64,000 nucleotides of DNA, from contig JALESH010000054.1 of the NCBI GenBank assembly GCA_022781985.1, forward strand, positions 62,001 through 126,000. Direction: 5' to 3'. Made by a program: the position numbers and the translations under genes. This stretch comes from Lachnospiraceae bacterium (GTDB taxonomy: Bacteria; Bacillota; Clostridia; Lachnospirales; Lachnospiraceae). The notes beneath the pieces are model-generated. The model did no database searches and was not told the DNA's origin. It was given only the letters and a program-made list of their open reading frames with translations. Below are positions 26,141-33,778 of this stretch, one piece after another (position 1 is the first letter of the stretch; every line of letters begins with the position of its first letter).

Positions 26141-27395
26141 CTGTTGATATTCTACAATTTTCAGACACACTCTGGGCCTCTGCCCTGAGAATGTCATATC
26201 TCTTCGGTCTTTCTGTCAGCTCCACAAACAGCACCTGCCTGGGATGGGGCGCCGATTCCACCTTTTCTCCCTCTTCCGTTGTAAGGGAAAGCACCTCTGT
26301 CCTTACGTTGGTGCCATCCGGCTTCATAATCTCAATCTGATCCCCAACGCAGAATTTGTTTTTCTGCTCAATACGAGCCTGTCCCCTTTCATTTACCTCT
26401 CCCACAATTCCCAGATAAATATACTCATTGACATAGGTATTGGAATCATAGATCTGAGCCGTTTCATCCGCCTTTCCAAAATAAAAGCCTGTGGTAAACT
26501 GCCGATAGGTACACTTTGCTATCTCAGATCTGTACCAGCCCATATTGGCACGGTACTTCTCCTCTGATTCCAAATAGTCGTCAATAGCCTTTCTGTAGGT
26601 TCTTGCTACCGCAGCCACATACAGAGCCGTTTTCATCCTGCCCTCGATCTTGAAGCTGTCAATTCCTGCAGCTATCATTTCCGGTATGTACTCTATCATG
26701 CACAGATCCTTTGAATTGAAGATGTAGGTACCCCTCTCATTTTCATATACAGGCATATATTCCCCCGGCCTCTTCTCCTCCACCAGGGCATACTTCCAGC
26801 GGCAGGGATGGGTACAGGCTCCCTGATTGGCATCCCTCCCCGTAAAATAGCTGCTCAGCAGGCATCTCCCTGAATAGGACATACACATTGCACCATGAAT
26901 AAAGCTCTCTATCTCCAGCCCCTCGGGTATCCTCCGGCGTATTTCCCTTATCTCCTCCAGAGACAGCTCTCTGGCGGAAACCACACGCTTTGCCCCATGC
27001 TCATGCCAGAACCGAAAGGTAGCGTAATTGGTATTGTTGGCCTGGGTGGATATATGAATATCTATTTCCGGGCAAATCTCCCTCGCAAGTGTGAACATCC
27101 CCGGATCCGCAACGATCAGCGCGTCCGGCTTCAGCTCCTCCAGCTCCTTAAAATATACCTCTGCCCCCGCCAGATCCCGGTTGTGGGCCAGGATATTGGC
27201 CGTTACGTGAACCCTGGCTCCATGCTCATGAGCAAAGCGGATTCCCTCTGCCATATCCTCCCTGCTGAAATTCTTAGCCTTGGCACGCAGCCCGAAGGCA
27301 TCTCCTCCTATATAGACGGCATCTGCGCCAAAGATAACCGCTGTTTTCAGCACCTCCAGACTCCCTGCCGGAATCAATAGTTCAGGCTTTTTCAT
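26124..27395 (-). CDS. trhP: Peptidase U32 family protein, probable tRNA 5-hydroxyuridine synthase subunit (TrhP-like)
   Basis: A 423-residue U32 family protein. In Bacillus subtilis two U32 proteins (TrhP1/P2) hydroxylate wobble uridine in tRNA and the neighbouring TrmR methylates it; E. coli homologues are TrhP and RlhA. The N-terminal barrel reads KPELLIPAGSLEVLKTAVIFGADAVYIGG. The U32 signature is ESFIHGAMCMSYSGRCLLSSYFTGRDANQGACTHPCRW, with cysteines that in this family bind an iron-sulfur cluster. A C-terminal beta-barrel segment follows. The ATG was preferred over a TTG seven codons earlier. It sits 22 bases after trmR; only one U32 gene is present here. Confidence 0.9.
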   Translation of the reverse strand: MKKPELLIPAGSLEVLKTAVIFGADAVYIGGDAFGLRAKAKNFSREDMAEGIRFAHEHGARVHVTANILAHNRDLAGAEVYFKELEELKPDALIVADPGMFTLAREICPEIDIHISTQANNTNYATFRFWHEHGAKRVVSARELSLEEIREIRRRIPEGLEIESFIHGAMCMSYSGRCLLSSYFTGRDANQGACTHPCRWKYALVEEKRPGEYMPVYENERGTYIFNSKDLCMIEYIPEMIAAGIDSFKIEGRMKTALYVAAVARTYRKAIDDYLESEEKYRANMGWYRSEIAKCTYRQFTTGFYFGKADETAQIYDSNTYVNEYIYLGIVGEVNERGQARIEQKNKFCVGDQIEIMKPDGTNVRTEVLSLTTEEGEKVESAPHPRQVLFVELTERPKRYDILRAEAQSVSENCRISTGTGEK

Positions 27396-27416
27396 TTTTT
27401 TGTATTTCCCTCCCAA

Positions 27417-28064
27417 TCAGTCTGCCAGCTTTACACTCACAGCAATACCGTCCCCATCCTGCAGGATGGCCGTTTCCAGCCTTTCATTGTGCTTCAGCTC
27501 ATACAGATATGCCCTCATTCTGGCATGTATGGTCCGATTGCGCCTCCTCACTGCAAACCGGGACTCCATGATGTCCCCATCCTGCAGGACATTATCAGAG
27601 ACCAGCAGTCCTCCAACTCTCAGCAGCCGCAGCACATCGGGCAGAAAATGATGATACTGCCCCTTTGCAGCGTCCATAAATATCAGGTCGTAGCTTTCGT
27701 CCAGCTCCTTTAAGATCCCGGCGGCATCTCCCTCCAGCAGGGTGATCAGCTCTTCCTTACCAGCCAGACGGAAATTTTCCCTAGCTGCCGGGATTCTTTT
27801 TTCATATTTTTCAATGGTGGTAATCCGACATCCTGCCGGCGCATATTCACTCATCAGAAGAGCGGAAAAACCAATCGCTGTCCCGATCTCCAATATTCTT
27901 TCCGGTCTGTTGACCGCCAGAAGAAGCTTTAACAGGCTCTGCATCTGAGGACGTATCACCGGCACATTTCCTTTGATACACTCTGCCTCTACCCTATCCA
28001 GAAGCTCTGTATTTCCTCTGTCCAAAGAGTTGATAAAAGTGCTGATTCTCTCATCTGTGATCAT
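27417..28064 (-). CDS. trmR: Class I SAM-dependent O-methyltransferase (TrmR-like)
   Basis: An O-methyltransferase family 3 protein; in B. subtilis TrmR converts 5-hydroxyuridine to 5-methoxyuridine at tRNA position 34. The 215-residue chain has SAM-binding motif I ILEIGTAIGFSALLMSEYAP (about 60-80), acidic ITTIEKYEKR, DLIFMDAAKGQYHHFLP (metal/substrate site, about 128-145) and DNVLQDG. The MITDERIS start aligns with the B. subtilis N-terminus. An ATG 18 codons upstream with GGGAG at 11 bases is an alternative and would begin 7 bases after the preceding stop. The order MltG-like, trmR, U32 matches yrrL-yrrM-yrrN/O in Bacillus, which supports the assignment. Confidence 0.88.
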   Translation of the reverse strand: MITDERISTFINSLDRGNTELLDRVEAECIKGNVPVIRPQMQSLLKLLLAVNRPERILEIGTAIGFSALLMSEYAPAGCRITTIEKYEKRIPAARENFRLAGKEELITLLEGDAAGILKELDESYDLIFMDAAKGQYHHFLPDVLRLLRVGGLLVSDNVLQDGDIMESRFAVRRRNRTIHARMRAYLYELKHNERLETAILQDGDGIAVSVKLAD

Positions 28065-28124
28065 CTCTATATCCCATCTTCCTTCCGGGGTCAGGCAGGA
28101 AGGCGATGTCCTTCCCATGCCTGC

Positions 28125-28529
28125 CTACTCCCGCCTCGCTTCCGGCTCCTCCGTACCGGTACACATGACATCGATCATTTCCTCTGCCGTCATGGCACTG
28201 CTCAGCTCATAGATCCCTTCCTTCAGCTTGCCATGCTGGCCTGAAAAGAACTCCTGTACATAAAACAGCCTGGCATCCCGGATCAGTCCCTTTTCCTCCA
28301 GCACCTCACCGATCTCCATCGGTGTGGCATCCTCGGTGATGGAAATGCTGATCACCCTGGCCGACTCCTCCGGGGACACAGATCCCTCTGCAAAGACCCT
28401 GTAGCCGAAATCAAAGGCCTCCAGGGCATATTTATAAGTAAACATAACCGCTATGACAACTATCACTATTTTGATAACCCCATCCAATACACCTGCCACG
28501 ATCTGACCGGACCTCATAACAGCAACCAT
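28125..28529 (-). CDS. Short MltG/YceG-like membrane protein lacking the catalytic domain
   Basis: A 134-residue protein with one membrane helix (about 13-33, VLDGVIKIVIVVIAVMFTYKYAL). It then has the N-terminal LysM-like subdomain of MltG (YceG): SISITEDATPMEIGEVLEEKGLIRDARLFYVQEFF, ending in GKLKEGIYELSSAMTAEEMIDVM. Full MltG is about 340 residues and has a lytic transglycosylase domain with an essential glutamate after this region; that domain is absent and the frame ends cleanly before trmR. It occupies the place of mltG in the conserved mltG-trmR-trhP order. It may be a regulatory remnant or a partner of another enzyme. No catalytic role is expected. Confidence 0.8.
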   Translation of the reverse strand: MVAVMRSGQIVAGVLDGVIKIVIVVIAVMFTYKYALEAFDFGYRVFAEGSVSPEESARVISISITEDATPMEIGEVLEEKGLIRDARLFYVQEFFSGQHGKLKEGIYELSSAMTAEEMIDVMCTGTEEPEARRE

Positions 28530-28539
28530 TCCTTTCCTA

Positions 28540-28872
28540 CTATTGAAAATCCAACTCCATCACAATTTGCATATTGATATCCTGCATCATCCTGCAGAAG
28601 GAGGCTTCTGCTTTCAGAAAGTCCTCTGCCAGGGGTATCGTCCTGAGCTCCTCGTATTCCCGATCCAGCTCATCCATGCGTTCCTGCAGCTTCTCTGCAT
28701 CCTCTGAATTCTGTATCAAAAAATTCTTCTCACGAAACTCATTTACCTTCCCATACAGCCCAGGCTCTCTTTTTATTTTGGCAAGCTGAGCCTCATATTC
28801 CCGGTAGGCCACGGAGCGTTTCAGGGCCCCCACAAATTCCATCGTTGCATCCTGCACCTGATTGTCCAGCAT
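28540..28872 (-). CDS. YlbF/YmcA family protein
   Basis: A 110-residue, mostly helical protein of the YlbF (DUF964) family. In B. subtilis YlbF, YmcA and YaaT form the Y-complex that directs RNase Y to mature certain mRNAs. Features: YREYEAQLAKIKREPGLYGKVNEFREKNFLIQN, a central coiled region, and a C-terminal FLKAEASFCRMMQDINMQIV helix. GGAGGG precedes the ATG. It lies between RNase J and the MltG-like gene, within a group of RNA-metabolism genes; the gap to RNase J is 30 bases. Confidence 0.87.
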   Translation of the reverse strand: MLDNQVQDATMEFVGALKRSVAYREYEAQLAKIKREPGLYGKVNEFREKNFLIQNSEDAEKLQERMDELDREYEELRTIPLAEDFLKAEASFCRMMQDINMQIVMELDFQ

Positions 28873-28902
28873 AAATGCCCTCCGTCCTCTGCGCTTCTAT
28901 AA

Positions 28903-30576
28903 TTATACTTCCATAATGATGGGCAGGATCATGGGCCTGCGCTTCGTCTTTTTCCATACGAATTCACCCAAGGCATCCTTGATGCCTCCCTTGAGCTTTC
29001 CCCAGTCGCTGATCCCCCTGCTCAGGCAGCTATGGATCGCCTCATCAACGATCACGCGGGCCTCATCCATCAGCTCATCCGACTCTCTCACATATACAAA
29101 GCCCCTGGATACGATGTCCGGCCCCGATACCAGCTGGTCGGAGTAGCCGTCCAGAGCCAGCACCACGATAAGGATCCCATCCTCTGCCAGATGCTGCCTG
29201 TCCCTGAGCACGATATTTCCCACGTCTCCCACGCCCAGACCGTCTACCAGCACCGTCCCCACCGGCACTCTGCCTCCGACCCTGGCGCCCTCCTGATTCA
29301 GCTCCAGCACATCGCCTGAATGCAGAATAAAGGTATTCTCCTTGGGGATTCCCAGTGACTGCGCGATCTTGGCATGCGCCTTGAGATGCTTATATTCTCC
29401 ATGGACAGGTATGGCATATTTAGGATGCACCAGGGAATAGATCAGCTTGATCTCCTCCTGACAGGCATGCCCCGACACATGTACATCCTGAAAGATAACA
29501 TCCGCCCCTTTCTTTAACAGCTCATTGATTACATTTGTAACGGCCTTTTCGTTGCCCGGTATGGGATTGGAGGAAAAGATCACCGTATCCCTGGGCCCGA
29601 TGGAAATCTTTTTATGGATATCCCCGGCCATGCGGCTCAGAGCTGCCATACTCTCTCCCTGGCTTCCGGTGGTAATGATCACCGTCTTTTCATCGGGAAA
29701 ATTCCTGAGCTGCTCCACATCAATCAGCGTCCTGTCCGGTATATTCAGGCAGCCCAGGCTGGAAGCAGTCTCTATGATATTGACCATGCTCCGCCCCTCA
29801 ACCACCACCTTCCTGCCAAATTTATAGGCAGAGTTTATGATCTGCTGCACCCTGTCCACATTGGAGGCAAAGGTGGCAATGATGATCCTGGTATCCTTGT
29901 GCTCTGTAAACAGGGTATCAAAGGTTTTCCCCACCGTCCTCTCCGACTGGGTAAAGCCGGGACGCTCCGCATTGGTACTGTCGCACATCAGCGCCAGCAC
30001 CCCTTTTTTTCCGATTTCCGCAAATCTCTGCAGGTCAATGGCATCTCCGAACACCGGGGTATAGTCTACCTTGAAGTCCCCTGTATGCACCACAATGCCG
30101 GCGGGGGAATAGATGGCCAGGGCTGCCGCATCCACAATGCTGTGGTTTGTCTTGATAAACTCAATACGAAAGGCCCCCAGGTTGACGGAGTGGCCAAATT
30201 TCACCACCTTCCTTTTGGTAGCCCCCATCAGGCTGTGCTCCCTGAACTTATTTTCAATGATTCCCATGGTCAGCCTGGTGGCATATATGGGTACATTGAT
30301 TTCTTTCATCACATAGGGCAGCGCCCCGATATGATCCTCATGTCCGTGAGTAATTACAAATCCCTTTACCTTGCTGATATTGTCCTTCAGATAGGTAATG
30401 TCGGGTATCACCAGGTCTATACCCAGCATGTCATCCGCAGGAAACGATAAACCGCAGTCAACCACAACAATACTGTCTTCATATTCGAAGGCAGTAATGT
30501 TCATACCGATCTGCTCCAAGCCTCCTAAAGGTATGATCCTCAGCTTGGAAGCACTCTCATTCACTTTTTTTCTCAA
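28903..30576 (-). CDS. rnj: Ribonuclease J
   Basis: Dual endonuclease and 5'-3' exonuclease of the metallo-beta-lactamase/beta-CASP superfamily, central to mRNA decay in Firmicutes. Motif II HGHEDHIG lies at about 77-84. The beta-CASP region includes CDSTNAERPGFTQSE, ATFASNVDRVQQI and TTGSQGESMAALSRMA. Motif C is HVSGHACQEE, and PVHGEYKHLKAHAKIA comes near 370. The C-terminal domain ends near 557, a full-length enzyme. Start is TTG, supported by GGAGG 8 bases upstream; a GTG four codons later is an alternative. An unusual start may limit expression. Confidence 0.96.
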   Translation of the reverse strand: MRKKVNESASKLRIIPLGGLEQIGMNITAFEYEDSIVVVDCGLSFPADDMLGIDLVIPDITYLKDNISKVKGFVITHGHEDHIGALPYVMKEINVPIYATRLTMGIIENKFREHSLMGATKRKVVKFGHSVNLGAFRIEFIKTNHSIVDAAALAIYSPAGIVVHTGDFKVDYTPVFGDAIDLQRFAEIGKKGVLALMCDSTNAERPGFTQSERTVGKTFDTLFTEHKDTRIIIATFASNVDRVQQIINSAYKFGRKVVVEGRSMVNIIETASSLGCLNIPDRTLIDVEQLRNFPDEKTVIITTGSQGESMAALSRMAGDIHKKISIGPRDTVIFSSNPIPGNEKAVTNVINELLKKGADVIFQDVHVSGHACQEEIKLIYSLVHPKYAIPVHGEYKHLKAHAKIAQSLGIPKENTFILHSGDVLELNQEGARVGGRVPVGTVLVDGLGVGDVGNIVLRDRQHLAEDGILIVVLALDGYSDQLVSGPDIVSRGFVYVRESDELMDEARVIVDEAIHSCLSRGISDWGKLKGGIKDALGEFVWKKTKRRPMILPIIMEV

Positions 30577-30810
30577 TCAATTATCCTCCCTTTTCTTTTC
30601 GGCGCCTGCAGCCCTCTGCCCCCGGTCTGTTCAGAGGAATCCCTTTTCCCGTCAGCCTTCAGCAATTCGTCCCTGAAGTCCTCTTCCGCTCAAGTACTGT
30701 CTGATTCCATCCCTTCAGCCAGATTCCTGCAGCAGCCGTATGATTTATAAACAGCGGCGACTCTACCTTCCGCATAGTCTGCCGACAGTCTTTCTCTCTC
30801 TTCTGCCTCT

Positions 30811-30833
30811 CCCGATTTCCCGATCAAATCAGG
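30811..30833. other. Stem-loop at the end of the DUF1292 gene
   Basis: CCTGATTT and AAATCGGG (minus strand) form an 8-bp stem spanning the DUF1292 stop codon. No T run follows. The remaining stretch up to RNase J (30577-30810) shows no convincing gene; only a short unsupported frame is open there. Confidence 0.4.
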
Positions 30834-31107
30834 AAAGCTCCGTGTCCTCCAGTAAATTCTCAAAAACCGAAGCCACCGCACTCAGCTCTGTCTCATCCTC
30901 CACGATTTCATAAACCGTCTGTTCTTCCTCAGAAGTCGCAGCCTCACCGAAGACGCCTTCGGATACCTCCTTTAAAATGAGCGCCTCTCCGTCGCCCACT
31001 TCCTGATCCGTTACCAGAATATAACGGACTCCGCCTATCTGAGTCTGCTCTAATACATAGAATTCAACCGGAGCCTCATTCTCCGGCTGAAAGGTTATCT
31101 TTTCCAC
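30829..31107 (-). CDS. DUF1292 family protein
   Basis: A 92-residue acidic protein with the DUF1292 pattern: MEKITFQPENEAPVEFYVLEQTQIGGVRYILVTDQ, then a Glu-rich tail EAATSEEEQTVYEIVEDETELSAVASVFENLL. The family (YrzB of Bacillus) is of unknown function and nearly always follows ruvX. GTG start: the G of the ruvX TAG stop is the first base of the GTG, with GGGAG 9 bases upstream, so translation is coupled. The longer open frame inside ruvX was rejected. Confidence 0.88.
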   Translation of the reverse strand: MEKITFQPENEAPVEFYVLEQTQIGGVRYILVTDQEVGDGEALILKEVSEGVFGEAATSEEEQTVYEIVEDETELSAVASVFENLLEDTELS

Positions 31108-31541
31108 TAGATGCTCTCCCTGTTCTTCCTGTAGTCCAAATATCCCTGCAAAATAAAACATGCTGCTATCCTGTCTGCATGTTCCTTTCTATGCTCACGT
31201 CTGATACCCGCTTCCATCATAGCCTTATCTGCGGCAACGGTAGTCAGCCTTTCGTCCCACATAGTGACCGGAAGGCCCGTCCTCCGTTCCAGCTTTTCCT
31301 TTAATTCCAGTGAAAGCTCTGCCCGTATTCCCAGAGAATGATTCATATTCCTGGGCAGGCCCAGCACAATTTCTCCCACCTCGTACTCTGCGATAAGCTC
31401 CTCTATCCTGGCCAGCGTCCTGCGCAGCTTATTCTCCTCTTTTCTTTCTATGACTTCAATTCCCTGGGCTGTGACCAGGAGAGGGTCACTGATGGCTACC
31501 CCCACTGTCTTTGACCCATAATCCAGACCCATAATACGCAT
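31107..31541 (-). CDS. ruvX: RuvX/YqgF family Holliday-junction resolvase-like protein
   Basis: A 144-residue RNase H-fold nuclease of the YqgF family, linked to pre-16S rRNA 5' end processing and earlier proposed as a Holliday junction resolvase. The family signature is [20 protein letters not shown] at the N-terminus. [14 protein letters not shown] follows near residues 50-63, and WDERLTT with its acidic residue lies near 95-101. Start chosen at the MRIMG ATG with GGGAG 7 bases upstream; two earlier ATG codons lack proper spacing. It overlaps ireB's 3' side closely and DUF1292 by one base, reproducing the conserved ireB-ruvX-DUF1292 order. Confidence 0.93.
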   Translation of the reverse strand: MRIMGLDYGSKTVGVAISDPLLVTAQGIEVIERKEENKLRRTLARIEELIAEYEVGEIVLGLPRNMNHSLGIRAELSLELKEKLERRTGLPVTMWDERLTTVAADKAMMEAGIRREHRKEHADRIAACFILQGYLDYRKNRESI

Positions 31542-31566
31542 GGACATTCTCCCTACCTCTCGTCTC

Positions 31567-31830
31567 TTACTTCCAGTGCCTGGCTTCAATATACCTGGTC
31601 AGCAGCTCCTCCACCAGCTCGTCCCGCTCCACCTTCATGATCAGGCTTCTTGCGCTCTTATGGCTGGTGATATAGGTAGGATCACCGGACATAATATAAC
31701 CCACGATCTGATTGACAGGATTGTAGCCCTTTTCTGTCAAAGCCTCATATACTGTTGTCAAAACCATCTCCACTCCTGTCAGCGGCTCTGTCTCCACACT
31801 AAAAAACTGGGTATTATCCAAATTCTGCAT
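31567..31830 (-). CDS. ireB: IreB family regulatory phosphoprotein (UPF0297)
   Basis: An 87-residue cytosolic protein of the UPF0297/IreB family. In Enterococcus faecalis IreB is a phosphorylation target of the Ser/Thr kinase IreK and influences cephalosporin resistance. The conserved N-terminus is [14 protein letters not shown], followed by [29 protein letters not shown] and [23 protein letters not shown]. First gene of the ireB-ruvX-DUF1292 group, 25 bases before ruvX. Confidence 0.93.
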   Translation of the reverse strand: MQNLDNTQFFSVETEPLTGVEMVLTTVYEALTEKGYNPVNQIVGYIMSGDPTYITSHKSARSLIMKVERDELVEELLTRYIEARHWK

Positions 31831-31929
31831 ATTATCACGCCCTTATCTATCGTTGCCGGCCATTCTGCAAGCCACCTCTGATTTCTTTTCTTTCCAGATT
31901 TCCCGAACCTTACTATTTATCCAACTTTA

Positions 31930-31958
31930 ATATTACCCTATTTCCCCAAAAAATTCAA
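31930..31958 (-). promoter_or_regulatory. Promoter of the ireB-ruvX-DUF1292 operon
   Basis: TTGAAT (31953-31958), 17 bases, TAATAT (31930-31935) on the minus strand. The leader is about 95 bases. Confidence 0.65.
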
Positions 31959-31982
31959 GAGCAAGCTGCGAGCAGGCTGCTT
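31949..31982 (-). terminator. Likely terminator of mtaB
   Basis: On the minus strand AGCAGCCTGC pairs with GCAGCTTGCT (one mismatch), followed by CTTGAATTTTTT. The T run is displaced by a few bases and overlaps the -35 box of the ireB promoter. Confidence 0.5.
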
Positions 31983-32000
31983 TCATATCCGGACAGCATA

Positions 32001-33320
32001 TCATCCCTGCTCTGCCAGCAGGATATCCTCCGTCAAAAAACCGGTGACCCTTACCCTCTCTATGGTATTGGCCAGGGGCAGATCCGTCTCCCTCGCCACC
32101 TTCACGTACTGCATGGTATGCCCTACCTGGAAGGTCCGGCCGTCTATCACCTTCTCCTCCTCAAACAGCACCTCTGCCTCGCTGCCGATACAGCAGCCAC
32201 GGTATTCTTTTGAGAATTTTCTTCCCATTTCCAGCAGAATATTGCTTCTGGCTGTCTTGATATCATCCGGAACCTGATTTTCCATCACTGCTGCAGGGGT
32301 TCCCTTTCTTCTGGAGTATTTAAATACATGCATCTCATAAAATTTTATTTTTTCCAGGAAAGCCCTGGTGGCTTCAAATTCCTCCTCTGTTTCACCGGGA
32401 AAGCCTGTGATCACATCCGTGGTGATGGCCGGATTACCGAAAACACTGCGCAAAAGCTCCGCTTTTTCATAGTATTCACCCGCAGTATACCGCCTATTCA
32501 TCCTTTTCAGGGTAGAATCGCATCCGCTCTGCAGGGAAAGATGAAAATGAGGGCAGAACCCCGGCAGCCGCGCCAGCTCTGCCGCAAACTCCTCCGTCAC
32601 GATCCGGGGCTCCAGGGACCCCACCCGGATCCTTTCTATCCCATCTATTTCATGAATGCTCTTCACCAATGACAGCAGCCCCGGTGCTCCCTGATCCACA
32701 CCATAAGAGCTGATGTGGATGCCTGTCAATACCACTTCCCTGTAGCCGCTGCCGGCCAGCCCCCTGACCTCCGCCAGCACATCCTCCCTGCTTCTGCTCC
32801 TCACCCTGCCCCTGACATGGGGAATGATGCAGTAAGAGCAAAACTGGTTACAGCCGTCCTGAATCTTAATATAGGCCCTGGTATGTCCTCCGGTCCGCTT
32901 AAGCTGCAGGTTCTCATACTCTCTCGTACTCCCTATATCAATGACTGTGGTATCCTGCAGCGTCTTATCCCCTCTGCCGGCAAGATATTCTTCCAATATG
33001 GGAACCAAGTCCTTCTTCCTGTTGTTGCCGATCACCAGATCCACGCCCTGATCCTTTATGACCTCTTCCCTGCCTGCCTGCACATAGCAGCCCACTGCAA
33101 CCACCACCGCATCCGGGTTCAGCCGGCGGGCACGGTGGAGCATCTGACGGCTCTTCCGATCCGCCATATTGGTAACAGTACATGTATTTACAATATAAAT
33201 ATCAGCCTTACTATCAAATGGTACAATTTGATAATCCTTTTCCTGTAAGCTTTGTTGCATTACTTCCATTTCATATCCGTTCACCTTGCAGCCAAGGTTG
33301 TGTAATGCCACACTTTTCAT
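32001..33320 (-). CDS. mtaB: tRNA ms2t6A37 methylthiotransferase MtaB
   Basis: Radical-SAM enzyme that adds a methylthio group to t6A37 of tRNA. It is 439 residues. The N-terminal UPF0004 domain has three cluster cysteines, in LGCKVNGYE, VNTCTVTNMAD and VGCYVQ. The radical-SAM motif is GCNQFCSYCIIPHVRGRVRSR (CxxxCxxC). It has STIT-like segments (VITGFPGETEEEF) and a C-terminal TRAM domain (IGSEAEVLFEEEKVIDGRTFQVGHTMQYVKVA). The short HNLGCKVN start and the TRAM ending distinguish MtaB from MiaB and RimO. GAGAGG precedes the ATG. Transcribed alone, divergently from the HPr-like gene. Confidence 0.95.
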   Translation of the reverse strand: MKSVALHNLGCKVNGYEMEVMQQSLQEKDYQIVPFDSKADIYIVNTCTVTNMADRKSRQMLHRARRLNPDAVVVAVGCYVQAGREEVIKDQGVDLVIGNNRKKDLVPILEEYLAGRGDKTLQDTTVIDIGSTREYENLQLKRTGGHTRAYIKIQDGCNQFCSYCIIPHVRGRVRSRSREDVLAEVRGLAGSGYREVVLTGIHISSYGVDQGAPGLLSLVKSIHEIDGIERIRVGSLEPRIVTEEFAAELARLPGFCPHFHLSLQSGCDSTLKRMNRRYTAGEYYEKAELLRSVFGNPAITTDVITGFPGETEEEFEATRAFLEKIKFYEMHVFKYSRRKGTPAAVMENQVPDDIKTARSNILLEMGRKFSKEYRGCCIGSEAEVLFEEEKVIDGRTFQVGHTMQYVKVARETDLPLANTIERVRVTGFLTEDILLAEQG

Positions 33321-33353
33321 ATGATTCCTCTCTTTTTTTGTATTGTTTTGGGA

Positions 33354-33382
33354 TTGACTTTTATCCCTTCACCATATAGTAT
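33354..33382 (+). promoter_or_regulatory. Promoter of the HPr-like gene
   Basis: TTGACT (33354-33359), 17 bases, TAGTAT (33377-33382) on the plus strand. It overlaps the divergent mtaB promoter. Confidence 0.5.
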
Positions 33383-33409
33383 TATAAACAGCAGATATGA
33401 AAACATCAA
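33381..33409 (-). promoter_or_regulatory. Promoter of mtaB
   Basis: TTGATG (33404-33409), 17 bases, TATAAT (33381-33386) on the minus strand. Its -10 box overlaps that of the divergent HPr-like gene, so the two promoters cannot be occupied at once. Confidence 0.7.
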
Positions 33410-33422
33410 GGAGGTAAAAACA

Positions 33423-33653
33423 ATGAAAACAGTTCAGATTTCTTTAAATTCTATTGATAAGGTAAAATCTTTTGTAAATGATATTACAAAATTTGATTAT
33501 GATTTTGATTTGGTATCCGGAAGATATGTCATTGATGCAAAGTCCATTATGGGTATCTTCAGCCTGGATCTGTCAAAGCCAATCGACCTGAATATCCATG
33601 CAGAGGATGGAGCTGAGGATGTGCTGAATACATTAAAGCCCTACATGATCTAA
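33423..33653 (+). CDS. HPr-like protein lacking the phospho-histidine
   Basis: A 76-residue protein with the HPr fold pattern. The region around the regulatory serine is well kept (DAKSIMGIFSLDLSKPIDLNIHAE; Ser41 corresponds to HPr Ser46). The GIHARP site with His15 is replaced by NSIDKV, so it cannot act as a PEP-dependent phosphocarrier. Known parallel: Crh of Bacillus also lacks His15 and works only as a Ser-phosphorylated cofactor of CcpA. A regulatory role via Ser41 is an inference; no HPr kinase is in the window. GGAGG sits 8 bases before the ATG; the longer frame upstream has no ribosome site. Own promoter and terminator. Confidence 0.88.
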   Translation: MKTVQISLNSIDKVKSFVNDITKFDYDFDLVSGRYVIDAKSIMGIFSLDLSKPIDLNIHAEDGAEDVLNTLKPYMI

Positions 33654-33685
33654 AGGGCAGCAGAAAACACAGGCAGATGATTGGA

Positions 33686-33724
33686 AGCATTCGGAATGGG
33701 AGATATATTCCGGGTGCTTTTTTT
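33686..33724 (+). terminator. Terminator of the HPr-like gene
   Basis: AGCATTCGGAAT pairs with ATTCCGGGTGCT (12 bp, two GU) and is followed by a run of seven T on the plus strand. Confidence 0.88.
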
Positions 33725-33778
33725 GCGCACTCCGGTATGATCCGCACCGGAGCCTGAGGCAATGAATTTGCCCCCGGG

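Noticed and set aside
30690-30881. 63-codon frame between DUF1292 and RNase J, where some relatives carry a Fur-type gene
   Set aside because: No Fur-like residues, no ribosome site, and it begins inside DUF1292.
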